Shown here in pieces: positions 7,935 through 15,920 of a DNA stretch of 64,000 bases; within the stretch, counting starts at the first letter, position 1, and the number at the start of each line of letters is the position of its first letter. The position numbers were made by a program, and so were the translations under genes. The stretch spans positions 248,001 to 312,000 of the forward strand of contig NZ_CP027706.1 in assembly GCF_003850565.1 (NCBI RefSeq), written 5' to 3'. Under the pieces are notes generated by a model. The model did no database searches. It had not been told where the DNA came from and saw only the letters and a program-made list of their open reading frames with translations. Source of the DNA: Pseudomonas sessilinigenes. Its GTDB lineage: Bacteria > Pseudomonadota > Gammaproteobacteria > Pseudomonadales > Pseudomonadaceae.

Positions 7935-9275
7935 ATGCCACGCGCCACAACCCCCTTGGTCTTGTTGACCACCACCTTGCTGGCCGGAGCGCTGCACGCG
8001 GCGCCCAGCGTCTACCCCACCGGCGTGACCCGCTACGACCCGGCCAAGGCCTATAACCAGTACGTGATCTTCAGCGGTGCCGACAAGCAGACCCACTTGA
8101 TCGACATGAACGGCAACGAGGTCAGGAACTGGCCCCAGGCCGGTTTTCCCTCGGCCATCATCGATCCGCAACTGGTGGGCGGCGAGCGCGGCCGGGTGCT
8201 GTTGCAACTCAAGGACAAGGACCCCGGCCCGCTCGGCTCGGCGGGCAACGGCCTGGGCAACCAGAGCGTCGGTGAGCTGGACTGGAACGGCAAGCTGGTC
8301 TGGCAATGGGGCGACCAGGCCCCCGGCGGCGCGGCCCAGCAGCACCATGACCAGCGCCGGTTGAGCAATGGCAACACCCTGGTGCTGGCCAACAAGGTGC
8401 ACAAGGTGGCGGGCTTCAAGGTGCCCCAGGTGATCGACGACGTGATCTACGAAGTCAGCCCCGACGGCCAGGTCAAATGGCAGTGGCTGGCCTCCGAGCA
8501 CCTCAAGGAGTTCGGCTTCACTCCCGCCCAGTTGAAATTGGTGCACGGCACCAGCAACCCGGATTACCTGCACATCAACAACCTCAGCGTGGTGGGCCCC
8601 AATCGCTGGTTCGACGCCGGCGACAAACGCTTCGCCCCGGACAACCTGTTGATCGATTCACGCAACGCCAACTTCATCGCCATCATCGACAAGCACAGCG
8701 CCAAGGTGGTCTGGCGCCTGGGACCGAACCTGGCGCCGATCGAGCCCAAGAGCGCCGGCAAGCTGCCGCGCCCGGTGGACCAGTTCGTCGGTCAGCACGA
8801 TGCCCACATCATCCCCGCTGGCCTGCCGGGGGCCGGCAACCTGCTGGTGTTCGACAACCAGGGCACGGCCGGCTACCCCTCGGTGCCCCTGGGGCTGATC
8901 GCCGGCTCCCGGGTGCTGGAGATCGATCCGATCAAGCGTGAAATCGTCTGGCAATACAGCGCCGCCAGTTCCAGGCAACCGGGCTGGGCCTTCTACAGCT
9001 CGTTCATCAGCAGCGCGCGGCGCCTGCCCAACGGCAACACCCTGATCGACGAGGGCATGAATGGGCGTTTCTTCCAGGTCACCGGCGCCGGCGAGATCGT
9101 CTGGGAATACGTCAGCCCCTACCTGGGCAAGGCCCCGGGCAGCGAGGCGGTGAGCAACTGGGTGTATCGCGCGCTGCCGGTGAACTATGACTGGGTGCCG
9201 GAGGGCACGCCGCGTTCGCAAACCGCCGTGCAGGCGCCAGAGCCGCAGCTGAAACAGGCCAGCGCCGGGATCTGA
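7935..9275 (+). CDS. Secreted arylsulfotransferase (ASST)-like protein
   Basis: A 446-residue protein with a signal peptide (TTTLLAGALHA) and a repeated beta-propeller pattern of the ASST family: LIDMNGNEVRNW, ELDWNGKLVWQWG, EVSPDGQVKWQW and GEIVWEYVSPY. Conserved histidine segments QQHHDQRRLSNGNT, YLHINNL and GQHDAHIIPAG match positions where ASST enzymes keep catalytic histidines. Family members move sulfate from one phenolic ester to another in the periplasm without PAPS. The ATG at 7935 follows CAGGAG at 7921-7926. It lies 64 bases after the receptor gene and is probably co-transcribed with it. No dsbL/dsbI partners are present. Family assignment is by pattern and activity is not shown. 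Confidence 0.72.
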   Translation: MPRATTPLVLLTTTLLAGALHAAPSVYPTGVTRYDPAKAYNQYVIFSGADKQTHLIDMNGNEVRNWPQAGFPSAIIDPQLVGGERGRVLLQLKDKDPGPLGSAGNGLGNQSVGELDWNGKLVWQWGDQAPGGAAQQHHDQRRLSNGNTLVLANKVHKVAGFKVPQVIDDVIYEVSPDGQVKWQWLASEHLKEFGFTPAQLKLVHGTSNPDYLHINNLSVVGPNRWFDAGDKRFAPDNLLIDSRNANFIAIIDKHSAKVVWRLGPNLAPIEPKSAGKLPRPVDQFVGQHDAHIIPAGLPGAGNLLVFDNQGTAGYPSVPLGLIAGSRVLEIDPIKREIVWQYSAASSRQPGWAFYSSFISSARRLPNGNTLIDEGMNGRFFQVTGAGEIVWEYVSPYLGKAPGSEAVSNWVYRALPVNYDWVPEGTPRSQTAVQAPEPQLKQASAGI

Positions 9276-9311
9276 CCCCGCGAGCTCCCCCTGGCGAAGG
9301 CGCTTGCCCGC

Positions 9312-9653
9312 TCAGAAGTAGAAGTACAGGCCGGTGTCCCGCTCCAGGGCCAGTCGATTCAGGGCGATGAGCCTGTGGATAAGTTCATCCCCGGCGGTCG
9401 CGGCCTGGGTGAGGATCGCCAGCGCCGTGGCGAGGTCGGCCTGGCCCTGGATCGAGGCGTCTTCGTAGTCGTCGATCAGGGTGCCCAGGGCGCGGTTCAA
9501 GCTCGGCAGCAGGTCGCTGCGCGACAGGCTCGCCCACTGCTCTGGGGACAGGGCCAGTTCCTCCAGGTCGCCCGGCAGGCACTGGTCCAGGTCCAGGCGT
9601 TGCATGGCGTCCTGGCTGGTGGGTACGACTATCCATCTACGCGGTGTGTTCAT
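9312..9653 (-). CDS. Hypothetical protein, partner of the SUKH-type gene
   Basis: A 113-residue acidic protein of unrecognised family, rich in Leu and Ala helices (ALSPEQWASLSRSDLLPSL) and ending TGLYFYF. The ATG at 9653 overlaps the stop of the upstream SUKH-like gene by four bases, so the two are translationally coupled. It may be a second immunity-type or accessory protein, but nothing in the sequence proves this. Confidence 0.6.
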   Translation of the reverse strand: MNTPRRWIVVPTSQDAMQRLDLDQCLPGDLEELALSPEQWASLSRSDLLPSLNRALGTLIDDYEDASIQGQADLATALAILTQAATAGDELIHRLIALNRLALERDTGLYFYF

Positions 9654-10078
9654 GGCTGCCACAACTCGACAAAGGCCTGGAAGTCGGCGGCCACCGGGTA
9701 GCGGTTGGCGCTGTCGGGGTCGAAGATTTCCACCGCCACGCGCGGGCTGTTGAAGTCCAGGCAGATCAGCAGGCCGCCGGCATCCCGGGCAATCGCCAGG
9801 CTGCCGGCGGCGAGCCCTGGCACGCGGCCAGGGCTGGCGTACCAGAGCAGGGTCCAGGGGGCGTCGTTCAGGCTGAAATCGAAGAATTCGCTGATGCAGG
9901 CGTAGCCGTTGCCATAGGCGAAGGTGCCGATTCCTGGCGTGGCGGCCTCGGCGTAGCGCACCAGTTCCAGGTACAGCGGCGGTAACTCGACGCCCAGGCG
10001 TTGTTGCACCAGGGCGATCAATTGTTCGTCTACCGACGACCCGGGTTCAATGTCCCAGGCATTCCAGTCCATGGTCAT
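9650..10078 (-). CDS. SMI1/KNR4 (SUKH) family protein
   Basis: A 142-residue protein with the SUKH pattern: an N-terminal helix (EQLIALVQQRLGVELPPLYLEL), a central ACISEFFDFS strand and the LLICLDFNSPRVAVEIFDPD core. SUKH proteins commonly act as immunity proteins against polymorphic or contact-dependent toxins. AGGA precedes the ATG at 10078. No toxin gene is adjacent, so it may be an orphan immunity gene or serve another role. The gap upstream holds a GC-rich hairpin (about 10109-10128). Confidence 0.7.
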   Translation of the reverse strand: MTMDWNAWDIEPGSSVDEQLIALVQQRLGVELPPLYLELVRYAEAATPGIGTFAYGNGYACISEFFDFSLNDAPWTLLWYASPGRVPGLAAGSLAIARDAGGLLICLDFNSPRVAVEIFDPDSANRYPVAADFQAFVELWQP

Positions 10079-10183
10079 GGTTGTCCTGCGCCTTGATCGA
10101 GGGGCTGCGCCCGCCTGGGGGGCGGGCGGCGGGGGCGATTGTAGGCGTGGCGCCGCAGCGGTTGCAAAGCGCCTGGCAGGCAG

Positions 10184-10855
10184 CTACTTGCAGCTCTGGC
10201 CTTCGGGCAGGGTGACGCTGTAGTTGCGGTGCACCCGATTGCGAAAGTCCAGGTGATCCAGGCCCTGCTGGACCAGGAAGTCCTCGACCTTGGTGTCCTG
10301 GCAATCGTCGTTGGACGAGGAGACCCGCATCAGGAACACGGTGCGCAGGCTCTTGGCATCCTTGGCCTCGACGTTGAAGGTCGAGAGGGTGGTGTAGCCG
10401 GTGCGTTCCGAGCTGCCTACCGGGCCCCAGGTCATGGTCGGGGTGCTGTCGCATACCATGTTCTGGTTCTTTTTCGACGACGGTTTGCAGACCATCTTGG
10501 AGCTGCTGGGAACCTGGCCATAGTCGGTAGCGGTATAGCGGTAGCTGGATTTCTTGCTGCCCACGTCGAGGGCGATGTTCATGCGAAACGGCGGATGGTT
10601 CTCGGGCAACGGTTCATCGGTGAACACCTGCTTGAAGCCCATGCCATGCAGGGCTGCCACCATGTCCTTGAGGTAGTAGCGGGCGTTGAGGGCGTTGGCG
10701 GAGTTGGCACCGCTGACGGTCACCAGCACCGGGGCCTGGTGGTCGAAGTAGTAGTCGGGGGCCGGAGTGGCATTGAGTGCCACGTCGAGTTTGTTGGCGC
10801 AGCCAGTCAGCAGGCAGGCGAGCAGGAACAGCGGGTAGAGCAGGGTACGAGTCAT
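10184..10855 (-). CDS. Hypothetical lipoprotein
   Basis: A 223-residue protein with a clear lipoprotein signal: MTRTLLYPLFLLACLLTGC, lipobox LTGC with Cys19. The mature part has several Cys residues (MVCKPSS, MVCDSTP, DDCQDTK, QSCK) that could form disulfides, and an alpha/beta segment (YYLKDMVAALHGMGFKQVF). I do not recognise the family. It probably sits in the outer-membrane inner leaflet or periplasm. It stands alone between the SUKH pair and the Xre gene. Confidence 0.8.
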   Translation of the reverse strand: MTRTLLYPLFLLACLLTGCANKLDVALNATPAPDYYFDHQAPVLVTVSGANSANALNARYYLKDMVAALHGMGFKQVFTDEPLPENHPPFRMNIALDVGSKKSSYRYTATDYGQVPSSSKMVCKPSSKKNQNMVCDSTPTMTWGPVGSSERTGYTTLSTFNVEAKDAKSLRTVFLMRVSSSNDDCQDTKVEDFLVQQGLDHLDFRNRVHRNYSVTLPEGQSCK

Positions 10856-10942
10856 GAGTCAGCCATTGAACAACGTGAGGACTTGGAAAAGGCTTTAACG
10901 GTCTGGACTCGATCAAACACACGCGAGGGGGGAGACGCAGTT

Positions 10943-11149
10943 TCAGTCTGCCTGGTACTCCAGCAGGTCGCCGGGTTGGCAGTCGAGTGCGGCGCAGAGT
11001 TTGTCGAGGGTTTCGATTTTCATCCCCTTGACCTTGCCATTTTTCAGCAACGACAGATTGGCCTCGGTAATGCCCAGGATGGCGGCCAGCTCTTTCGAGC
11101 GAATCTTGTTTTTAGCCATGACAACGTCAAGCCGAACGATAATGGTCAT
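10943..11149 (-). CDS. Small Xre-family transcriptional regulator (YozG-like)
   Basis: A 68-residue protein that is almost only a Cro/C1-type helix-turn-helix: SKELAAILGITEANLSLLKNG followed by KIETLDKLCAALDCQPGDLLEY. It starts nine bases after the stop of the DUF2975 gene. This pairing of a DUF2975 membrane protein with a tiny Xre regulator is common in bacteria. It is probably an autoregulator acting on the AT-rich promoter at about 11760-11815. Confidence 0.88.
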   Translation of the reverse strand: MTIIVRLDVVMAKNKIRSKELAAILGITEANLSLLKNGKVKGMKIETLDKLCAALDCQPGDLLEYQAD

Positions 11150-11158
11150 CTCATTGTT

Positions 11159-11737
11159 CTATATGTAGTGACTGTGCTCATCACTGAGGATTTTCGCGTC
11201 GCGCATGATAATGGAAAACGAGCACAGCAAGATTCCTTTGACCACTTCGTAAGCGGCGTAGGACGAGAAGCCTGCGGAGATCTGCAGGATGCGCTGGCCG
11301 GGCGGTAGATCGATGGACAGGGCCAGGCCTTGCAGGGTCTCCATCATCGGGAAGGTGGCCGGGGCGACGATCCACAGCATGCCCACGCGCCAGAGGATAC
11401 GGATGTTGCGATCACTCCAGGTTTCGCCTCGGGACAGGCGCAGGAAGAACACGCCGGTCAGCCACAGGGCGAAGCTGGTCAGCAGCAGTGGCAGGAAGTC
11501 CAGGATCACCAGCAGGGTGAAGCTCAGGGTGGAGAGTTTGAAGTCCGCTTCCAGCAGGCGCGGCGAGTGTTCGGCGAAGACCCCGAGCAGGGCACCCAGA
11601 ACCTGGTCCTTGCTGTAGATCCAGAGCCCGGCGTTGCCACCGATTTCGACCACGCCCATGACCCAGGCCAGGATCGCGGCCAGCACGCCAACCCGGCGTA
11701 ACCGGTATTGGGCGGAACCATTGGTTTGGAGGGGCAT
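11159..11737 (-). CDS. DUF2975 family membrane protein
   Basis: A 192-residue protein with about four predicted membrane segments (VGVLAAILAWVMGVVEIGG, LLVILDFLPLLLTSFALWL, a segment around WRVGMLWIVAPATF, and a C-terminal one). The cytoplasmic LRLSRGETWSDRNIRILWRVG resembles the DUF2975 signature. AAGGA precedes the ATG. Its function is unknown. Coupling to the small Xre gene suggests a membrane-linked regulatory unit. Confidence 0.82.
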   Translation of the reverse strand: MPLQTNGSAQYRLRRVGVLAAILAWVMGVVEIGGNAGLWIYSKDQVLGALLGVFAEHSPRLLEADFKLSTLSFTLLVILDFLPLLLTSFALWLTGVFFLRLSRGETWSDRNIRILWRVGMLWIVAPATFPMMETLQGLALSIDLPPGQRILQISAGFSSYAAYEVVKGILLCSFSIIMRDAKILSDEHSHYI

Positions 11738-11759
11738 GCGGTATTCCTTGAAAAACTGT

Positions 11760-11815
11760 GGGGGTGGCGGATTATTGATAAATAATTATCGAATTACAAT
11801 AATTTATTTCCCCTA
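11760..11815 (-). promoter_or_regulatory. AT-rich promoter region of the DUF2975-Xre unit
   Basis: Sequence immediately upstream of the DUF2975 start is very AT-rich, with repeated AATAATT words on both sides of ATCGAATTAC. It is a plausible promoter and operator for the small Xre protein. Confidence 0.4.
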
Positions 11816-11946
11816 ATATTTTCCCGCGCTCCAACGTCTATTGCTTTGGCCCACTCCATTGAGTCCCGGCCGGTGGCCGTTGTTTGCTGTTCATGGGTGA
11901 CCTGCCGCAGCGCGTCGCTGGGTGTTGCGGGCGCTGTGCGCCCGGT

Positions 11947-12010
11947 CGCAGCCTCGCTGCGCTCGACAGCGGCTACAGGGTTGCGCGTAGCCGCTGCCGC
12001 AGGCTGCGCA
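11947..12010. repeat. Inverted pair of TGTAGCCGCTG-type repeats
   Basis: A reverse copy at 11947-11978 and a forward copy at about 11988-12010 are arranged head to head in the gap between the transporter's 3' end and the DUF2975 promoter. Confidence 0.7.
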
Positions 12011-12049
12011 CGGCTCGGCACGAGCCGCCTGATGGACTCGGCCCCAGGC

Positions 12050-13255
12050 TCATGCGGCTTGTGCGGCGGGGTCGAAACCGGCCCTGGGCTGGTAGCTGGA
12101 CGGGCTGAAGATGCGGGTCAGGAGCAGCATCGCCACGGCACCGGCGACCAACACCCACCAGGCACTGGTGAAGTCACCGGTGACCTGGCGCAGCCAGCCG
12201 GTGAGCCAGGGCGAGACGGCGTTGAGCAAGAACCCCACGCCCTGCACGAAGGCCGCCAGTTGCCCGGCCGCCCGGGGATCGCGGCGGTGGTCGAGGGTGA
12301 GGATCAGGCTCAGGCCGAAGCAGGCGCCCAGGCCGAAACCGATCAGCGCCACCCACACGTGCGGTGCTTGCAGCGGCCACAGCACCAGGCCGAGAAACCC
12401 CAGGGCCTGGGCGGCGAGGCTGATGCCCAGCAGGGGCCGACGATCGACGCTGCGTTGGGCCAAGGCGGGCATCAACAGCGCGGCGATGACCTGGAACACG
12501 GTCATGAACGCCAGCAGCGAACCGCTCATCGTGGCGCTCCAGCCCATCTGCAGGTAGTAAGCCGGGAGCCAGGCCACCATGCTCATGTAGCCGCAGTTCA
12601 CCAGGCCGAAGTACAGCGCCAGCAGCCAGGCCCGGCGGTTGCCCCACAGGCTGTCGGTCACGGATCGGGCACCCGGGCGGCGGGCGGCTCCCAGGGGCAG
12701 GCAGGTCCACAGCAACAGCGCCGCCATGGCCGGCAGCAGCCAGACGCCCAGGCCCATCTGCCAGTTGGCGAAGTGCAGGGCCACTTGCGGGCTGAGCAGC
12801 GCGGCGAGACCGCCACCGCCCATCAGCGAGGCCGAGTACACGCCCATGGCCAGGGCTACCCGTTGCTGGAACTGGCGCTTGATCAACCCGGGCACCAGGG
12901 CCTGGATCAGCGCGACCCCGACGCCCCCCAGCAAGGCGCTGGCCAGCAGGGCCTGTGCCTGGCCGAAGTACAGGCGCGCCAGGCAGGCCAAAAGCACCAG
13001 CAGCAACCCCAGGGAGACCCCACGGCGTTCCCCCAGGCGCGCTTCGATGCGCACACCCAGCAGGGCCACCAGGCCCATGCAGATCACCGGCAGGCTGGTG
13101 AGCCAGGCGCTGCTCTGGAAACTCATGCCAGTGGCTTCGCGGATCTGGTTCAGCAGCGGGCTGACCGAGCTGAGGATCGGTCGCAGGTTCAGCCCCAGGC
13201 ACACCAGCAAGGCCCAGCCAGCGAAGGTCTTGAACGCTGATTCAGTGCGCGCCAT
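12050..13255 (-). CDS. MFS transporter, CynX/NimT family
   Basis: A 401-residue major facilitator with about twelve membrane segments. Motifs near the N-terminus (LLVCLGLNLRPILSSVSPLL, FQSSAWLTSLPVICMGLVAL) match the CynX/NimT subfamily, whose members move cyanate, nitroimidazoles or small organic anions. The start overlaps the 3' end of the deaminase gene by 14 bases, so the two are translationally coupled. The substrate might relate to the deaminase reaction, for example a purine or pterin, but this is an inference. Confidence 0.87.
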   Translation of the reverse strand: MARTESAFKTFAGWALLVCLGLNLRPILSSVSPLLNQIREATGMSFQSSAWLTSLPVICMGLVALLGVRIEARLGERRGVSLGLLLVLLACLARLYFGQAQALLASALLGGVGVALIQALVPGLIKRQFQQRVALAMGVYSASLMGGGGLAALLSPQVALHFANWQMGLGVWLLPAMAALLLWTCLPLGAARRPGARSVTDSLWGNRRAWLLALYFGLVNCGYMSMVAWLPAYYLQMGWSATMSGSLLAFMTVFQVIAALLMPALAQRSVDRRPLLGISLAAQALGFLGLVLWPLQAPHVWVALIGFGLGACFGLSLILTLDHRRDPRAAGQLAAFVQGVGFLLNAVSPWLTGWLRQVTGDFTSAWWVLVAGAVAMLLLTRIFSPSSYQPRAGFDPAAQAA

Positions 13256-13703
13256 GACGGTCCTGCCAATCCTGGTAGATCGCGTTCATCGCCGCCTGCG
13301 GCAGGTGCTGTACAGGCAGCGTTTGGGTCGCCAGGGGCTGGCCCAGTTGTTCGTAGATCGCCGCGGTGGACAGGCCGAACGGCGCCGCCTGTTGGTTGCT
13401 GGCGGCGAACACTGCCCGGGATACGCCGCACAGGTACATGGCCGCCAGGCACATCGGGCAGGGCTGGCCGCTGGCGTAGATCACGCAGCCATCCAGGCGC
13501 GGCCCCAGTTGCTGGCTGGCGCTGCGGATCGCCAGCAATTCGGCGTGGGCGGTGGGGTCCTGGCTGAGGTGGATTTCGTTGACCGCCTCGGCCAGGACCT
13601 GGCCGTCACGCACCAGCAAGGCGCCGAAGGGCCGGCCGCCCTGCTCGACATTGCGCCGGGCCAGGGCCACGGCTCGTTCGAGGAAGTGTTGATCGTTATG
13701 CAT
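13242..13703 (-). CDS. Nucleoside/base deaminase (cytidine deaminase-like superfamily)
   Basis: A 153-residue zinc deaminase. The zinc and catalytic site is His53-Ala-Glu55 plus Pro81-Cys82-Pro-Met-Cys85 (GQPCPMCLAAMY). The form is like guanine deaminase GuaD or CMP/dCMP-type enzymes rather than TadA, judging by length and C-terminus. The ATG at 13703 follows CGGAG. It lies 28 bases after the ankyrin gene and overlaps the transporter gene, giving a three-gene operon. The exact base deaminated cannot be decided here. Confidence 0.87.
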   Translation of the reverse strand: MHNDQHFLERAVALARRNVEQGGRPFGALLVRDGQVLAEAVNEIHLSQDPTAHAELLAIRSASQQLGPRLDGCVIYASGQPCPMCLAAMYLCGVSRAVFAASNQQAAPFGLSTAAIYEQLGQPLATQTLPVQHLPQAAMNAIYQDWQDRHGAH

Positions 13704-13731
13704 GCAAATCTCCGGCGTGCGCCACGCGAAT

Positions 13732-14394
13732 TCAGGAGGCCCCGGCCTCGCGCAGCAGTTGGGCAGTGGCCTCCTGGCCGCGTTGTTCGGCATGGCGCAG
13801 GGGGCTGGTCCCGGCGCGGTCCGGCAGGTTCAGGTCGGCACCGGCGGCGATCAGCCGGCTGACGATGCGCTGGTGCGCCGGGCCGCCATCGGAGAGCAGG
13901 ATCGCCTCCAGCAGGCAGGTCCAACCCAGGCGGTTGACGTGGTCCAGATCGACCCCGGCGGCGATCAGCAACTCCACGGTGGTCTCGTGGCCGCGCTCGC
14001 AGGCCGGGATCAGCGCCGTGCCGCCGTAGCGGTTGGTGCTCTTGAGGTCGGCGCCATGGGCCAGGGTCAGCTTGAGGATCTCGTCGTAGCCGCTGGCACC
14101 GGCCAGCAGGTAGGGGCTGTCTTGCATCAGGTTCTTGCGGTTGACGTCGGCGCCAGCCTCGATCAGCACCCGGGCGATCTCCACCTGGTTGCTGCGGGTG
14201 GCCAACAGCAAGGGGCTGCTGCCGTCCAGGCCCCGGTCGTCGAGCGGCGCGCCCTGGGCGACGAGCTCGCGTACCTGCTGCAACTGTCCGTTGCGTACCG
14301 CATCGAGCAACGCATTGTCGTTGGCCATTACCACCCCCGCCGTGAACAGACTGGCGGCCAACAGGCCGCGTTTGAGGGACAGGCTGAATGTCAT
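13732..14394 (-). CDS. Secreted ankyrin-repeat protein
   Basis: A 220-residue protein with a signal peptide (LLAASLFTAGVVMA) and about five ankyrin repeats, such as GSSPLLLATRSNQVEIARVL, GGTALIPACERGHETTVELL and GTSPLRHAEQRGQEATAQLL. The ATG at 14394 is chosen because GGGAGG lies just upstream. It is probably periplasmic. It heads an operon with a deaminase and a CynX-type transporter and is divergent from a LysR gene that may control all three. Confidence 0.86.
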   Translation of the reverse strand: MTFSLSLKRGLLAASLFTAGVVMANDNALLDAVRNGQLQQVRELVAQGAPLDDRGLDGSSPLLLATRSNQVEIARVLIEAGADVNRKNLMQDSPYLLAGASGYDEILKLTLAHGADLKSTNRYGGTALIPACERGHETTVELLIAAGVDLDHVNRLGWTCLLEAILLSDGGPAHQRIVSRLIAAGADLNLPDRAGTSPLRHAEQRGQEATAQLLREAGAS

Positions 14395-14500
14395 GGAAAC
14401 CTCCCGCTCCTGCTGATGAACAGCGAGTATGAGCAACCCCATGGGTATTCTGAAATTAAATATAATCATGCAAATCAGTGGCTATCAGAATGGTTTGGCA

Positions 14501-15349
14501 ATGTTCGATCCCGTGTTGTTGCGCAGTTTCGTGGCGGTCGCCGACTGCCAGAACTTCACCCGCGCTGCCGAGCGCCTGCACCTGACCCAGTCCACCGTGA
14601 GCCAGCAGGTACGGCGCCTGGAGGAGAGCCTGGGTTGCCAGTTGCTGGACCGCGACCAGCGCCGGGTGGTGGCGACTGTGGAGGGCGAGCGACTGCTGGC
14701 CTATGCCCGGCGCATCCTGGCGCTGCACGAAGAGGCCAGCGACGTGCTGATCAACCAGCGCAGCGAAGAGGTACTGCGCCTGGGGGTGCCGGAAGACTAT
14801 GCCGCCGAGCGCCTGATGCCGTTGCTGTCACGGTTTGGCCGCGACTACCCGGCGGTGCGCCTGGAGGTCACTTGCGGCCTGGGGCCGGAGTTGCTGCGCC
14901 AATACCGGCGTGGCGAGTTCGACCTGTTGCTGGTCAAGCAGATGGGCCATGGCGAGGACTGCCTGGACTCCTGGCCCGAGCCGCTGTGTTGGGCCGACAG
15001 CCTCCGGCAGCCGGCCTTCGGTCGCGAACCGCTGCCCTTGGTGGCTTTTCCGGTGGGGGGCTTGTACCGCCAGGAAATGCTCCATCACCTGGAAGTGGGC
15101 GGTTGGCCCTGGCGCATCGCCTATTCCAGCGCCAGCCTGGCCAGTGTCTGCTCGGCGGTGGGCGCGGGCCTGGGGATCAGCCTGTTGCCGGTGCGGGTGC
15201 TGGGCAAGCAGCACCGCATCCTCGATGCCGACAGCGGCCTGCCGGATATCCAGGGCGTGCGCCTGGCCCTGTATGCCGGCAGCGGCTTGAGCCGGGCAGG
15301 TAAGGAACTGCAGGAGAAGTTGCAAGTTCTGGCGTCTGGAAAGTTATAG
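14501..15349 (+). CDS. LysR-family transcriptional regulator
   Basis: A 282-residue LysR regulator from MFDPVLLRSFVAVADCQNF, with helix-turn-helix HLTQSTVSQQVRRLE. The ATG at 14501 matches the usual LysR start; in-frame ATGs at 14468 and 14429 would add odd N-terminal residues, and none has a strong ribosome site. It is divergent from the ankyrin-deaminase-transporter operon, its likely target. It is not a close paralog of the two sulfur-locus LysR proteins. Confidence 0.88.
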   Translation: MFDPVLLRSFVAVADCQNFTRAAERLHLTQSTVSQQVRRLEESLGCQLLDRDQRRVVATVEGERLLAYARRILALHEEASDVLINQRSEEVLRLGVPEDYAAERLMPLLSRFGRDYPAVRLEVTCGLGPELLRQYRRGEFDLLLVKQMGHGEDCLDSWPEPLCWADSLRQPAFGREPLPLVAFPVGGLYRQEMLHHLEVGGWPWRIAYSSASLASVCSAVGAGLGISLLPVRVLGKQHRILDADSGLPDIQGVRLALYAGSGLSRAGKELQEKLQVLASGKL

Positions 15350-15527
15350 GTTGCCTTGAAATGGATATAGCTTATATGTCCTGTGCTGGGCTCTATAGCT
15401 ATTTGATTAGTTTATTCAATAGTTTGGCTTGGACAACTTTATGAATGCCGACCATGCTGGGTTCTTGAGTTCTATCTGAACTTGCCTCATTGGAAGAAAC
15501 CTTTAATTGCATAAGGAAACCAGCACT

Positions 15528-15851
15528 ATGTCGAGCATCAATGGCACCTATGTAAACTCCAACGCTGACGCCCGCCTGGTCGTGACCGACGGCAACGATT
15601 CCAACGGTTCGTTCAGCGGTGAGTTGACCCAGGCCGGAGTCAAGTACAGCGTCGCCGGTCATTACCACTTCCAGAACAGCACCGGGCAGCCGACCATCAT
15701 CAATGTCTCCGGCTATAACGACGGCTACGGTTACCAGGCCTGGGCGCTGTTCTCTCCCGACCACAACTATGCCCGCTTGCGTGCATCCGGGGCCCGCAGC
15801 AACTTCAGCGGTGATGTAGTTGGCTTGAGTGGTGAATTTCTCAAGCAGTAA
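15528..15851 (+). CDS. Small avidin-like beta-barrel protein, degenerate
   Basis: A 107-residue protein with no signal peptide, starting at the ATG after AAGGAAA. Its order of motifs follows avidin and streptavidin: INGTYVNSNADARL (compare G-x-W-x-N), NDSNGSFSGELTQAG (compare D/N-x-G-x-F/L-x-G-x-Y), VAGHYHFQN and QPTIINVSGYND. The tryptophans that line the biotin pocket in avidins are replaced by Tyr or lost, so biotin binding is doubtful. It stands alone between a LysR gene and tonB, flanked by AT-rich DNA and a long stem-loop. Homology is by eye and could be wrong; an unrelated eight-strand barrel or lectin is possible. Confidence 0.6.
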   Translation: MSSINGTYVNSNADARLVVTDGNDSNGSFSGELTQAGVKYSVAGHYHFQNSTGQPTIINVSGYNDGYGYQAWALFSPDHNYARLRASGARSNFSGDVVGLSGEFLKQ

Positions 15852-15868
15852 TTAGTTGCAAGTCCGGC

Positions 15869-15920
15869 AGCCGTCGGATATCCGCTATTTGATTTTGAAT
15901 AGTGTGATATTCCGACGGCT
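15869..15920 (+). terminator. Long stem-loop after the avidin-like gene
   Basis: AGCCGTCGGATATC (15869-15882) pairs with GATATTCCGACGGCT (15906-15920) with one bulged base, and the loop has an inner CTATT/AATAG pairing. A short TTTG follows. It is probably the transcription terminator of the small gene. The rest of the gap to tonB (about 15921-16257) is AT-richer and shows no supported gene. Confidence 0.55.
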
